A DNA stretch of 64,000 nt from Endothia cerciana (Eukaryota; Ascomycota; Sordariomycetes; Diaporthales; Cryphonectriaceae). The notes beneath the pieces were generated by a model. That model worked only from the letters and a program-made list of their open reading frames with translations, was not told where the DNA came from and did not search any database. The DNA lies in the NCBI GenBank assembly GCA_026119935.1, contig JALRMH010000013.1:1-64000 (forward strand), written 5' to 3'. Numbering within the stretch: position 1 is the first letter of the stretch; each line of letters starts with the position of its first letter. Shown here piece by piece: positions 55,706-64,000 of the stretch. The translations under genes were made by a program, and so were the position numbers.

Positions 55706-57419
55706 AGCAACTGCTGTGTTCGGCCCGCATTTGAGCGGCGACCAATGTCTACTCAACACAATCTTGCAAGGAACGTTGTGAGGGAGAAAGGTGTGTGGGA
55801 TGCAACAAGTAAAACTGGGCGCGTTACAGAAGGATAAAACAAACGGCTACGGCGTGCTACCTATCGCTACAGCTATATTGCGTGGTGCCCGTGCGCGGGC
55901 CTACAGAGCTCGTGGGCACTAGCCCTCCTGGCCCACTACCGGAGGAACAGGGGGAGGCAGTGGGTGCCAAAAACCGTGCGCGGCCAAAAACAGTGCGCAT
56001 TTTTCAAGGAATTTTTTAGTATGGCGCTGCCACCCAAATCGAGTGCTTAAGCCAATGTTTGCTCATTAATTTACTCTGTAGCCTTTCTCACACGAACGCA
56101 GAGGGGTTTAAGTACTATAGTCGAATAAACTTTTCGAACCTTTTCATCCAGCTAGACCTTTGACCATCCCCTCCGGCCTGAACAGTCGTTATCGAAAAGC
56201 ACTGCTGGGGATATAGGTGGTAAGGAGGATATATCCTCATCGCTGTAACCAGTCCTCAGTATCATGCAATGCTGTTTTAAGATCAGTGACAGCATACAAC
56301 AAGGCCATATCGACATCTCGAAGAGGGCATTCAAGGCCTGGCCCTAGACCAGATATCTCAACACTGCTCGAAACAGAGATGAAGCTCTCGGCGCCGTCAT
56401 CGCCAGCATCGGCCGCCATCGCCAGCACCGCCAGCACCAGCTTTAACAAACTGCTATATATCCTCGGGGATCAGTTGCCCTGGAGGCGTTCGTCGCTCCT
56501 CTTGGGTTGCCAGCTGGTCCTCAGGGCAATAGATCGCTAGCCGGTTCCTGAAAAGGACCGGTTGCCCTTGGTACTGCTGCCCAGCTGCCTTCCATGCGGT
56601 ATGCTGCTCTTTTTCGTATAGTCTTTTTTTTTCTCTGTGCCTCGTCTTTCCTCACCTTGGCCTCTTCACGCTTGCTGATGCGCTCTATCTGCTGTATCTC
56701 AGCTTGACGATCTTTTTCTTCCTCGAGAAGGCTCCGCCGTCATATATCGTGAATTGCGATAGTGTACCCCTTAGCAAAAGATCGTAGAGAGGTTCTCAAG
56801 GGCTTGAGGGGCTTCGGGTCTTCTCGTGGGCCTTGTAGTGGGCGATTACGCCCTCAACGCGTCTGCTACGCGTTGGGGGCGACCTTGAATGCCTCGTAGG
56901 CAGCATCTTCCTAGGCCTGGATAGCTACGAAGTTGCCGGCGGCTTCTGCACACGATTGGAAAGAGCCAGGTTCGGCCCTAAGGGGAAGAAGAGGAAGCCA
57001 TCGCGATGGTTGTTGAGGAAAAAGGATGAGGGAGGGTGTGGTTGTGTGTGTATAGGAAAAAAGGGATCGAGATGCGCACGATTTTTGGCCGCGCACGATT
57101 TTTTAGCACCCACTACCGGAGGAACAGAGGTAGTGAGTGAGTGGGCCAGGAGGGCTAGTTGCCCACAGGTACTTATCATGCCAGTGATGCATAATTAAAT
57201 ATTATTACTTAAAGTTCCCCACTCCGTTCTTGCAGATTCGACATGTCCAACCTGACTGGTTGTTCTGCTTACTCATCCCTAGTCCGTGCGTATCTTTTAC
57301 ACAAGAGGCTCTGTTGGTCCATGGAGCAAACATACGACCAAACCTCCTCGAAACAAGTTGCAATCAACAGCACTGAATCACTAGCCTGACTCCGTCCTGT
57401 GAAGGGCTGCCTGAGGAGG
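55706..57419. promoter_or_regulatory. Shared divergent promoter region of the kinase and viperin-like genes
   Basis: The two start codons face away from each other, 1.7 kb apart. Removing the inverted-repeat element leaves about 207 bases on the kinase side and about 253 on the viperin side, roughly 460 bases in all. That is a normal size for a bidirectional fungal promoter. Specific regulator sites were not identified. A TE in this spacer may have changed the regulation of one or both genes. Confidence 0.5.
55912..57166. mobile_element. DNA transposon remnant with about 90-bp terminal inverted repeats
   Basis: The left end (55912-56002) and the reverse complement of the right end (57166-57077) share GTGGGC-A-CTAGCCCTCCTGGCCCAC, then GTGGGTGC, CGTGCGCGGCCAAAAA and GTGCGCAT in order. 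Inside one end the block CTACCGGAGGAACAG is inverted relative to the other end, making a local hairpin. No clear target-site duplication was found. The interior carries a minus-strand, interrupted coiled/basic sequence (for example AEIQQIERISKREEAKVRKD near 56680), like the C-terminal tail of fungal pogo-type transposases. The element is 1.25 kb and cannot encode a full transposase, so it is non-autonomous or decayed. Confidence 0.8.
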
Positions 57420-58511
57420 ATGGGAATCCTAACATCCTTCGTCCAGGTAATGCTGGCGGTATTCCCGGCCATTCCAAATTTCATATTGGTCATAGCCCTT
57501 CTGGGGGTCACCGCGGCTTGTCTCTTCCGCCGCCGCGGCGCCGCTCAAAGTCGCCGCATCCTCTTCTCAGTAGGAGGGACCGACGGTCCAGACGCGCCCG
57601 TGTCCGTCAACTACTTCCCGTCCCGCGAATGCAATTACGCCTGCGGGTTCTGCTTCCACACCAATACCTCAGGCTACATCCTACCCTTGGATGACGCCAA
57701 GCGCGGCCTGCGCCTCCTCAGGGAGGCCGGCATGCGCAAGCTCAACATTGCCGGCGGAGAGCCTTTCCTGCACCCCAGGTTCCTTGAACAGCTGCTGCAG
57801 TATTGTAAGGTAGTCCTGGGCCTGGAGAGCGTCAGCATCGTCAGCAACGGGAGTAGGATCCAGGAGAACTTCCTCCGCGAGCACGGCCGGTACCTGGACA
57901 TCTTGGCCATTTCGTGCGACTCGTTTGTCCGGGAGACGAACAGGGCAATCGGGCGCGGGGAGAATGGCAATGTCGACGGGGATCACGTGGCGCAGGTGTT
58001 TCGCATCGCCGAGTGGTGCAAGAAATACGGCATCATGTTCAAGCTCAACACCGTCGTCAACTCTCACAACTGGGACGAGGACATGGCGGGGCAGATTGCG
58101 GAGCTGGCACCGTTCCGGTGGAAGGTTTTCCAGTGCTTGACTGTCGAGGGAGAAAATGAGGACGAGACTCGCGTGCGGGACGCGAGGACGTATCTTATTT
58201 CGGAGGAGCAGTGGATGACGTTCTGCGACAGACATAAACACCTACCGTGTTATGTGCCAGAAGACAACCAAACCATGGCCGGCAGCTATCTGCTTTTGGA
58301 CGAGCGTTTCCGCTTCCTCGATAAGGGTGACGGTCCGATGAAGAAGAGCGATTCTCTGCTCGACGTCGGGGTGAAGAAGGCTATGCAGCAGGTTACGTGG
58401 GATAAGGGAGCCTTTGACAAGAGAGGAGGGGTTTATGAATGGCGGAAACCGCAGACAGCCAGCGATGACGGAGGTTGTGGTGGTAGTAATAGAAAGGAGC
58501 TGGAGTGGTAG
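57420..58511 (+). CDS. Viperin-like radical SAM enzyme, 363 aa
   Basis: Viperin (RSAD2) converts CTP to 3'-deoxy-3',4'-didehydro-CTP, a chain terminator for viral polymerases; some homologues use UTP or GTP. Start chosen at ATG 57420 (MGILTSFVQVMLAVF); an upstream GTG would add seven residues. Residues 3-37 are hydrophobic and end in RRR, an N-terminal membrane anchor like the amphipathic helix of animal viperin. CNYACGFC (71-78) is the CX3CX2C [4Fe-4S] motif, preceded by SVNYFPSRE. Other family blocks are present: NIAGGEPFL (109-117), SIVSNGSRI, LDILAISCDSF, AIGRG, RWKVFQCL and RGGVYEW, plus the conserved C-terminal Trp (KELEW). The length equals that of animal viperin (361 aa). It is a single exon with no lesions. 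Fungal viperin-like enzymes are known as a family; this neighbourhood is the notable part. Confidence 0.96.
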   Translation: MGILTSFVQVMLAVFPAIPNFILVIALLGVTAACLFRRRGAAQSRRILFSVGGTDGPDAPVSVNYFPSRECNYACGFCFHTNTSGYILPLDDAKRGLRLLREAGMRKLNIAGGEPFLHPRFLEQLLQYCKVVLGLESVSIVSNGSRIQENFLREHGRYLDILAISCDSFVRETNRAIGRGENGNVDGDHVAQVFRIAEWCKKYGIMFKLNTVVNSHNWDEDMAGQIAELAPFRWKVFQCLTVEGENEDETRVRDARTYLISEEQWMTFCDRHKHLPCYVPEDNQTMAGSYLLLDERFRFLDKGDGPMKKSDSLLDVGVKKAMQQVTWDKGAFDKRGGVYEWRKPQTASDDGGCGGSNRKELEW

Positions 58512-59807
58512 GTCAGAGGTGTTACAACTATTCTCAAGAATCGCTGCGGCCAGCCGAAAGCGCTTTATGATAATTAGAGGCTAGGAGCATCAAGCTGGAG
58601 AATGTTTGTTAAAGGTGAAAACTTTGTATCTACCCATACTATACATTTGGTTCGTATGTTCGGCTTCCTGTTTCTAGATAACTAGTATGGGTAATCAACT
58701 TATAGTATATATTAGGAGCTTGGCGCAATTAAAAGGAGGACAGTCGGAGAGCAAGGGTTTTTGATACCCCAGGTCGCCACCCCTGCAAGAGAAGACCTTG
58801 AATGCTGAACTCTTTTGAATTCTAGACCTACTATTAGTCTGAATGGCTTCATAGTAAGCTCCACTGATCATATATTAAGCTCATATAGATTGACGTAATA
58901 TAACGCCTCTAAAGAACACTCGGCAGCTTTTTTTTTTCCCCTTGAATATTACATGTCTCATAAGACATTTTCATGGGATTCTCTGGAGGGTTAAATCCGG
59001 TCTTACCTATTATCATCGATGAAAGACTTTGCTTGTTAGCGTTGTTTTGCTTGCAAATTGATGCAGTGCTATAAACCTGGATAGTGGTTTCAAGGCTATT
59101 ATTATTTCAACAAGGCGAAGATAAAATGCTGAGACTTTTCGCAGCTTCGGCAAGTCCCAGAGGCAAAACCATGTGGGCGCTGACGGTGGCACGTATACAT
59201 GTACGGATCACAGACGTACACAGCGATTCAAGACACCAGCGCTGCTTCAGAATCAAAAGCGAACAGGCACACTGGCAGCTGAAAGGCCCTTCGACCGGCT
59301 ACTTTGACATGCAGGCGGGGGCGCCCACAAGTGCGAACGAACGCATTAACCCTCTGACCTTCATCCTGGATCTAGTTCGCGTAATTATTGATGGCGTCAA
59401 GCATTTTACGTGCGTCTTCGTCAAAAAGTCTCCGCCCTCTCCTATGTTACATGCCCAAGATCCGGCGCCTCATTTCCGCCACCTTCTCGAATAGAGTAGC
59501 TTACAACCTCTCTTCCATGCATATGGCGCCCAGGTTGTGTATGACTGTCAGAGACTCGGCACTAGAGCGACTGGGCCCTTTCCAACCTGCCGCCTGCATT
59601 AGTTATCCACTGCCTTTGTCGAGGCTCGGCCAACTGGGGGCCCGACGCATCGAATGGGTGCCCTGTCTAGCCTGGGAGGAGGACCTGCCAGAAAACGTCT
59701 TGGTGAAAGCTCGGGAGAGGCGGCAAGAAGCAAGAAAAGGTGGTGTTGATTCAAAGCTATGGTCTAATATAGGATCCAAGGAGACAGATTTGGTGAGACA
59801 CTGCCGC
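58512..59807. other. Unassigned stretch between viperin-like and MATE genes
   Basis: About 1.3 kb. The first 500 bases are AT-rich and non-coding. Two overlapping plus-strand frames (59084-59494 and 59388-59951, the latter running antisense into the MATE gene) are protein-like in part (PLTFILDLVRVIIDGVKHFT; IEWVPCLAWEEDLPENVLVK) but not recognised. They may be remains of a gene. Confidence 0.4.
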
Positions 59808-61340
59808 TCATCCTCGAAACACATCAAGCTTCATCCGTCCTCTCACCAGAGTCCAAACCCAGAGACCGTCCACCAGGACAATGTCAACGAAACTGAAAAC
59901 GAGACTTCCACCGAATACAAGACTGTGATACGTCCACGCATGGTCGGCTGAGAGGTTGGCCGTCTGGCATATAATTGTCCATGGTAACACATATAGCAGG
60001 TTGCTCGCCAGACTCTGCCACAGATACCACCGCGGTCGGGTAGCCAGCGGGATGGTCGCCAGCATCGCCGACACAGCGTAAAAGATATAACACCAGTCAA
60101 TCGTCCGCCACATCATGGCACACACGTCGGCAACTTCGTCTGAGCCGCTGAGATACCGTGCAAATGGACGAGCGCCGAAGTATGTCAAAAATAGACACAT
60201 GGGTACCTCGATGCCGATAGCGATGACGAGGGACCTGAGCGCCGGCCTTGTGATCTTGAGGATGCTGCTCTTCTCTGCCTTTGGCTGCAGAGTCTCAACA
60301 CCGATAGTTTGTCTCCAGTCGCCCCATGCATGGCCGACAAATGCCAGGGATGTCTGTTCCAGAGCCTGAACAGGAACCATAATGAGGCCCCACCGGATGG
60401 TGTTGAAGACGCCCCATGCCGTCGCGTATGTCGATCCCATAGAGACAATATTGCTAACCAACCAGAGGTAAAATGCGTTACGGACCGCCGACTCGATAAA
60501 TGTCAAACTGCCAGGACGGAGGAGGATCAAAAGCGCCTTCGGGCTTGGACGTGTTGTCCCCCATTCATTGCGGCTGTCAAATCTGCGCTCCTGAAAGCGA
60601 AGGGTGTTCCTCCACAGGAAATACCCAAGGCCAAAAAAAGCTGAAACGAGGTTACAGGCAAGCTGAATACTTGCCTGCAGGTTGACCGTCGGCTGGTGCG
60701 AGCCAACGTGCACCTTGGAGATGATCAACAGATCCAAGAGGATATTGACCGCGAACTTGACCGAGCTGATGATCAAAGGCATGTCAGGTTGGTCCAGTGC
60801 TCTCGTAGCCGACGAGACAGCAGTCTCTATCGCACTGCTGAGCACGCTGAACGCCCCGATGCGGACGTAGGTGACGCTCATGTCGCGGACCTCAACAGGC
60901 ACAAATCCTTTGGCGAACGTTCCTGCACCGGCCACAAACGCGATGCTCACGATGAGTCCCAGAACGGACTGGAAAATGATGAGCGTGTGTGTCAACTGTA
61001 GTCTTTGCGGTAATAGGCGAGATGCCTTATCGCCGATGATCACCCATGCCGCACGCGGAAGACCTTCGTTGAGGACCTCGGCCACGACACCGATGTAGGT
61101 GTACGCGTCCGTAGTGACGACTAGGGAGGAGTCGATATTGGCGACCCAGAGTTTGGACAGGGTACCATAGAGGGCGGGGAGGACGAAGGCGGCGAGATTG
61201 AAGACGAGTGCGCCGGCGTAGGTAGTCCGATGAAGGATAGTTTGGAGCGGTTGCTTGGGGGTGGTATTGCCGTCTTCACGGTCCTCTGCTGTAGGAGACG
61301 CCGGGTGTACGGTCTCTCTGAGGTCATTTTGAGGAAGCAT
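59808..61340 (-). CDS. MATE-family efflux transporter, 510 aa
   Basis: MATE proteins export organic cations or metabolites by antiport. Start chosen at ATG 61340 (MLPQNDLRETVHPASPT); an in-frame ATG at 61394 would add 18 residues. After a polar N-terminus of about 55 residues the protein shows roughly 12 hydrophobic segments in two halves, starting with LVFNLAAFVLPALYGTLSKL and closing with a helix before a short basic tail. TTDAYTYIGVVAEVLNEGLP and SSATRALDQPDMPLIISSVK are typical of a fungal MatE subgroup. A single exon with no lesions and full length (family about 450-550 aa). Direction is toward the viperin-like gene, tail to tail. Export of the viperin/kinase product is a guess from position only. 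Confidence 0.88.
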   Translation of the reverse strand: MLPQNDLRETVHPASPTAEDREDGNTTPKQPLQTILHRTTYAGALVFNLAAFVLPALYGTLSKLWVANIDSSLVVTTDAYTYIGVVAEVLNEGLPRAAWVIIGDKASRLLPQRLQLTHTLIIFQSVLGLIVSIAFVAGAGTFAKGFVPVEVRDMSVTYVRIGAFSVLSSAIETAVSSATRALDQPDMPLIISSVKFAVNILLDLLIISKVHVGSHQPTVNLQASIQLACNLVSAFFGLGYFLWRNTLRFQERRFDSRNEWGTTRPSPKALLILLRPGSLTFIESAVRNAFYLWLVSNIVSMGSTYATAWGVFNTIRWGLIMVPVQALEQTSLAFVGHAWGDWRQTIGVETLQPKAEKSSILKITRPALRSLVIAIGIEVPMCLFLTYFGARPFARYLSGSDEVADVCAMMWRTIDWCYIFYAVSAMLATIPLATRPRWYLWQSLASNLLYVLPWTIICQTANLSADHAWTYHSLVFGGSLVFSFVDIVLVDGLWVWTLVRGRMKLDVFRG

Positions 61341-62013
61341 AGTGTATCCCGATCGGGCCTTTGTGGTAGTTAGTAGTGAGAGGAGCCTCATCATCCAATC
61401 TTGACGCTAGTAAAGGCTGGATCATGGGTTCGCTCTAACTAGTGCATACACACCATCACAGGAGGCCGACGACGTCTTTTTGCCCGCCACGTAAATGTCA
61501 ACATCATTGCCGCGTCCTAGTACTGCAAGAGTGTTGCAGAACCCTCCAGAACAGACATATTGAGAAACGAAGATGGAGTAGTACAGGATATGAATAGGGC
61601 GCAGAGATATCAATGCTCAGTATGCGCTTTGAGTACGCAACCGTAAATGATTTCGCCGGGAGGGAGAAGAGAAACTGCTAGCGCAGAGTCTGTCCAGAAG
61701 TATTAAGTCTACTGATTCTCGGGCTCTTGTCCACGTTGAATACCCATGCGTAGTCCACAGAAAACCTGACTAGGGGTTGAATAATAGATTGGCTTTCAAC
61801 CCGGGTTCCATCTGCACTTCGATCATTTGAATCACATTTCCCGAGATACTAGCGTTAGTGCCTACTGTTGCCTCAGGCTCCACAAGCTCCCCTCGCGGCG
61901 GGCAATTTATCCGTCCATCCCGACTTCTGATCATCTCGCCTGCTTTCTCTCCGCCTGCACCATTCTCCTCAATTTATTGCAGCGATCTCCAGAGCACAAC
62001 CAAACATTTCACC
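61341..62013. other. Divergent intergenic region
   Basis: About 670 bases between the MATE gene (minus) and the W...HE.P gene (plus). No coding sequence is supported. A CT/TC-rich stretch just before ATG 62014 is typical of a fungal 5' leader. Confidence 0.4.
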
Positions 62014-63207
62014 ATGTCGTCTGACAACATCCGCGGCAACGGACTTCAAAGGCTCGACGCTGCCCTGCTAGACTATGCTCAAAATCTAGAGCGGTCTCGA
62101 ACTGCGATAACACGCTTCGATAACGATCTGCCCCAATCATGGGATTCACCTCATTCATCGCACGACTCGACACCAACACAAACCCCGAGTCCCAGTACCC
62201 CTGACGAGATCTGGCAACTCAAGATAGATCATTTGGCATCACTTCCCTACAATCAGTTCGGGGTCCAACTACATGAAGAGAGGGAACGCATCATCAGAGC
62301 AGTTGAGCATCATACATTCCACGTACCAGTTGGCACAAACTATGACGAGCTTGCTCACGAGAATGTCAGAAAAGACTGGACTCAGCAGGGAATTTGGGAC
62401 ACCAGATGGACTTCTTTCCCTAACGGACGGTGGAAACACGAGGAACCGACCACGCTGCCACATTTCGGGCACCAAGAGGCATCGCAGCCCCTCAACCAGT
62501 TCATGTATCAGGTGTCAAAAGAGCGCAAGCGCATTCGAGACGAAGCAGAATCAGAGGAGCGCGAGCGGGTTCGAAACGAAACGATGCGCAAGGAGAACAT
62601 CCCCTTGGACCCCCCAGATATCAACACAGTCGCCTACAAGAACGTGAAGAGGATCTGGATTCGGAGGGGCATCTGGGATACGAGGTGGGAGATTATCCCT
62701 GGGATGTCGTGGAAACATGAATATCCCATTGAGGTACTGCCCGGTCATCATCCTGCTCATCTGCAGGCGAATGCACTGGGGGACTGCCAACCCGCTGTTG
62801 AGATGCACCACAGCGTCTTCATAAGTCCAGACGGGCAAAGAGGTGACATGGAGGTTGACCTGCCCGAAGCAGCAAGCAATAATCATCATCCAAAACAGAG
62901 ACCATACCGCCGAAAGAAGTGTCATATGAAAGCTGCGCGGCGGCGGCGGCGCTTGGGCAGGGGGGGGTCTGCGGGAGGAGCATATGGCCCTGTGCAGCCT
63001 TCGGGGGTGTGCAAATCTCCCGGAGGAAAACAGGCAGGATCTCGGCGGTTTGCTTCCTGCAGCGTGGACAACGAGATTGCCGGAACACCCTTGCGCAGAA
63101 GCCAGCGGATACAGCTCAAGGTAGACAGCTCTCAGCCTATCCACACCAGCTCTCCTGGATGGCTAGATCGCCTGAGGCCGAGATGCAAGGGCGTTGTTCT
63201 GGCTTGA
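62014..63207 (+). CDS. W...HE.P tandem-domain protein, 397 aa, paralogue of the 12.8-14.2 kb gene
   Basis: Start chosen at ATG 62014 (MSSDNIRGNGLQRLDAALLD); the frame is open further upstream. Two domain copies are seen: residues 74-145 (SLPYNQFGVQLHEERERIIR ... GIWDTRW ... WKHEEP) and 156-240 (ASQPLNQFMYQVSKERKRIR ... GIWDTRWEIIPGMSWKHEYP). The same bipartite layout, order and spacing occur in the 458-aa protein at 12787-14163. The C-terminal third is basic with an LRRSQRIQLK patch near the end. There is no membrane segment or catalytic signature. The tandem W/HE domain suggests a binding or structural role, probably nuclear. Intact single exon. Confidence 0.75.
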   Translation: MSSDNIRGNGLQRLDAALLDYAQNLERSRTAITRFDNDLPQSWDSPHSSHDSTPTQTPSPSTPDEIWQLKIDHLASLPYNQFGVQLHEERERIIRAVEHHTFHVPVGTNYDELAHENVRKDWTQQGIWDTRWTSFPNGRWKHEEPTTLPHFGHQEASQPLNQFMYQVSKERKRIRDEAESEERERVRNETMRKENIPLDPPDINTVAYKNVKRIWIRRGIWDTRWEIIPGMSWKHEYPIEVLPGHHPAHLQANALGDCQPAVEMHHSVFISPDGQRGDMEVDLPEAASNNHHPKQRPYRRKKCHMKAARRRRRLGRGGSAGGAYGPVQPSGVCKSPGGKQAGSRRFASCSVDNEIAGTPLRRSQRIQLKVDSSQPIHTSSPGWLDRLRPRCKGVVLA

Positions 63208-64000
63208 CACCCAATACAGCACCAGAATATTAACAAGAGGTAGGCAAGTGGACTCGCCTTGTCTATAATCAGGAAGAGGAGCATTTCGAAACAAGCTCAA
63301 AGCTTGTTTTCCAACCAGCGCAATAACTATGGCTAGAAAGTTTTCCCGAGTATATTTGATTTTGGTTAGGCATGATGGGTTTGAGTATACGGAAGGAAGC
63401 CTAGATGAAAGAATGAGTACAGGATAAAAGCAACAACTGAAGCCAAATAGCAACCAACAATGAAATCGATAGGAACACTGCTGAAGTCTCCTGATCAACA
63501 TGACAAGGGGTAATGAGCTCCAGAAAGTTCCTACTGAACAAATATCGTCTTGACATTGGTTGTTTCTGGTATGACGATCCGAGAGAGGATTACGGAAGAG
63601 AGAAACGAAGAGGTCCGTGAAGCGCAGATGCTGAGATTGCAGCGGATCGCTCGTCGTGCAGGTATGAGCGGAGACATCCCCAGCGGCTGAGCATGGTAGC
63701 TTCGGTACTGGAAGAAGCTGAACGAGACGTTGAGACCGCCCAACCAGCACGCCGTCCAGAGACACAAGGCGCTGGTCGCCATGTACGCTCGTCCAATCAA
63801 GATGAAAAGGGGAAGAGAAAAAGGCGGTGGAGAAAGAAGAGGGGTTATCAAAATCATTGCAAGCACATGTACCTCAACTCACGGGGGTGATGTTCTTTTC
63901 GTAAATCCACTGCAGCGCCGACATCAAGTGCTGGGACCACCTTGTACAGGGTTGAATCCTTCCGAATCTAGCGCTTGCGTGAGGCCAGCAAGGGAGTCAG
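63208..64000. other. Unassigned window end
   Basis: Minus-strand frames at 63163-63866 read hydrophobic segments, and a fragment at about 63890-63975 (SQHLMSALQWIYEKNITP) faintly resembles the helix before a kinase catalytic loop. No catalytic motif follows, so no gene is called. A gene may continue beyond the window. Confidence 0.35.

Noticed and set aside
63163..63975. Possible membrane protein or third kinase relic at the window end
   Set aside because: Hydrophobic stretches and one kinase-like helix are seen, but no catalytic loop, DFG or consistent frame.
1..64000. A complete Starship giant transposon
   Set aside because: A DUF3435 gene and some cargo-like relics are present, but no element boundaries or direct repeats were found and the recombinase branch is uncertain.
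1..64000. CRISPR array, rRNA genes, or a polyketide/non-ribosomal peptide cluster
   Set aside because: No regular spacer-repeat pattern, no rRNA sequence, and no PKS, NRPS, terpene synthase or P450 signatures were seen.

Overview
The window looks like an accessory, repeat-rich stretch of a filamentous ascomycete genome, most likely Eurotiales (Aspergillus/Penicillium-like). The reasons are short GT-AG introns of about 50-80 nt, fungal-only gene families (DUF3435/FluG-type tyrosine recombinase, fungal PD-(D/E)XK family, DUF7727, FHA-kinase family, FRE-type ferric reductase), and AT-rich retrotransposon remains with C-to-T decay that resembles RIP. The genus is inferred, not proven. Coding density is low, and most recognisable genes carry frameshifts, stops or truncations.

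Layout. 1-2.7 kb: RIP-like, AT-rich Gypsy LTR-retrotransposon debris. 2.7-8.1 kb: a broken folylpolyglutamate-synthase-like gene facing a two-exon gene of a PPSY/coiled-coil family, a second fragment of that family and an LTR scrap. 8.8-15.5 kb: two protein-kinase N-lobe relics (one with an FHA-like segment), a basic nuclear-type hypothetical protein (9.6-11.5 kb), a dense array of GACCAGTC octamers (11.7-12.4 kb), and an intact gene with a tandemly repeated W...HE.P domain (12.8-14.2 kb). 16-31 kb: relics of an acidic protein, a C2H2 zinc finger, an APH-like phosphotransferase, a DUF3435 recombinase, a DUF7727 membrane protein and a RING-like protein, then another PPSY-family copy. 31-38 kb: a Cys-repeat membrane protein, a ferric-reductase relic and a GNAT acetyltransferase relic. 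41-50 kb: a small coiled-coil gene, a frameshifted PD-(D/E)XK family gene, a second FPGS-like copy and a decayed TPR protein.

The most informative part is 52.6-63.2 kb, where genes look intact. A single-exon 562-aa protein with a KPD...EAK nuclease-like core is followed by an LTR scrap. Then comes a four-exon nucleoside-monophosphate kinase of the short-LID UMP-CMP type (minus strand), transcribed divergently from a full-length viperin-like radical SAM enzyme (plus strand), followed by a MATE exporter. A 1.25-kb DNA transposon with about 90-bp terminal inverted repeats sits inside the shared promoter region. In animals viperin (RSAD2) lies beside CMPK2, and the pair makes ddhCTP. The same pairing in a fungus, plus an exporter, suggests a locus for making and possibly exporting a 3'-deoxy-3',4'-didehydro nucleotide or nucleoside for antiviral or competitive use. 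A second gene of the W...HE.P family, paralogous to the one at 12.8-14.2 kb, lies at 62-63.2 kb.
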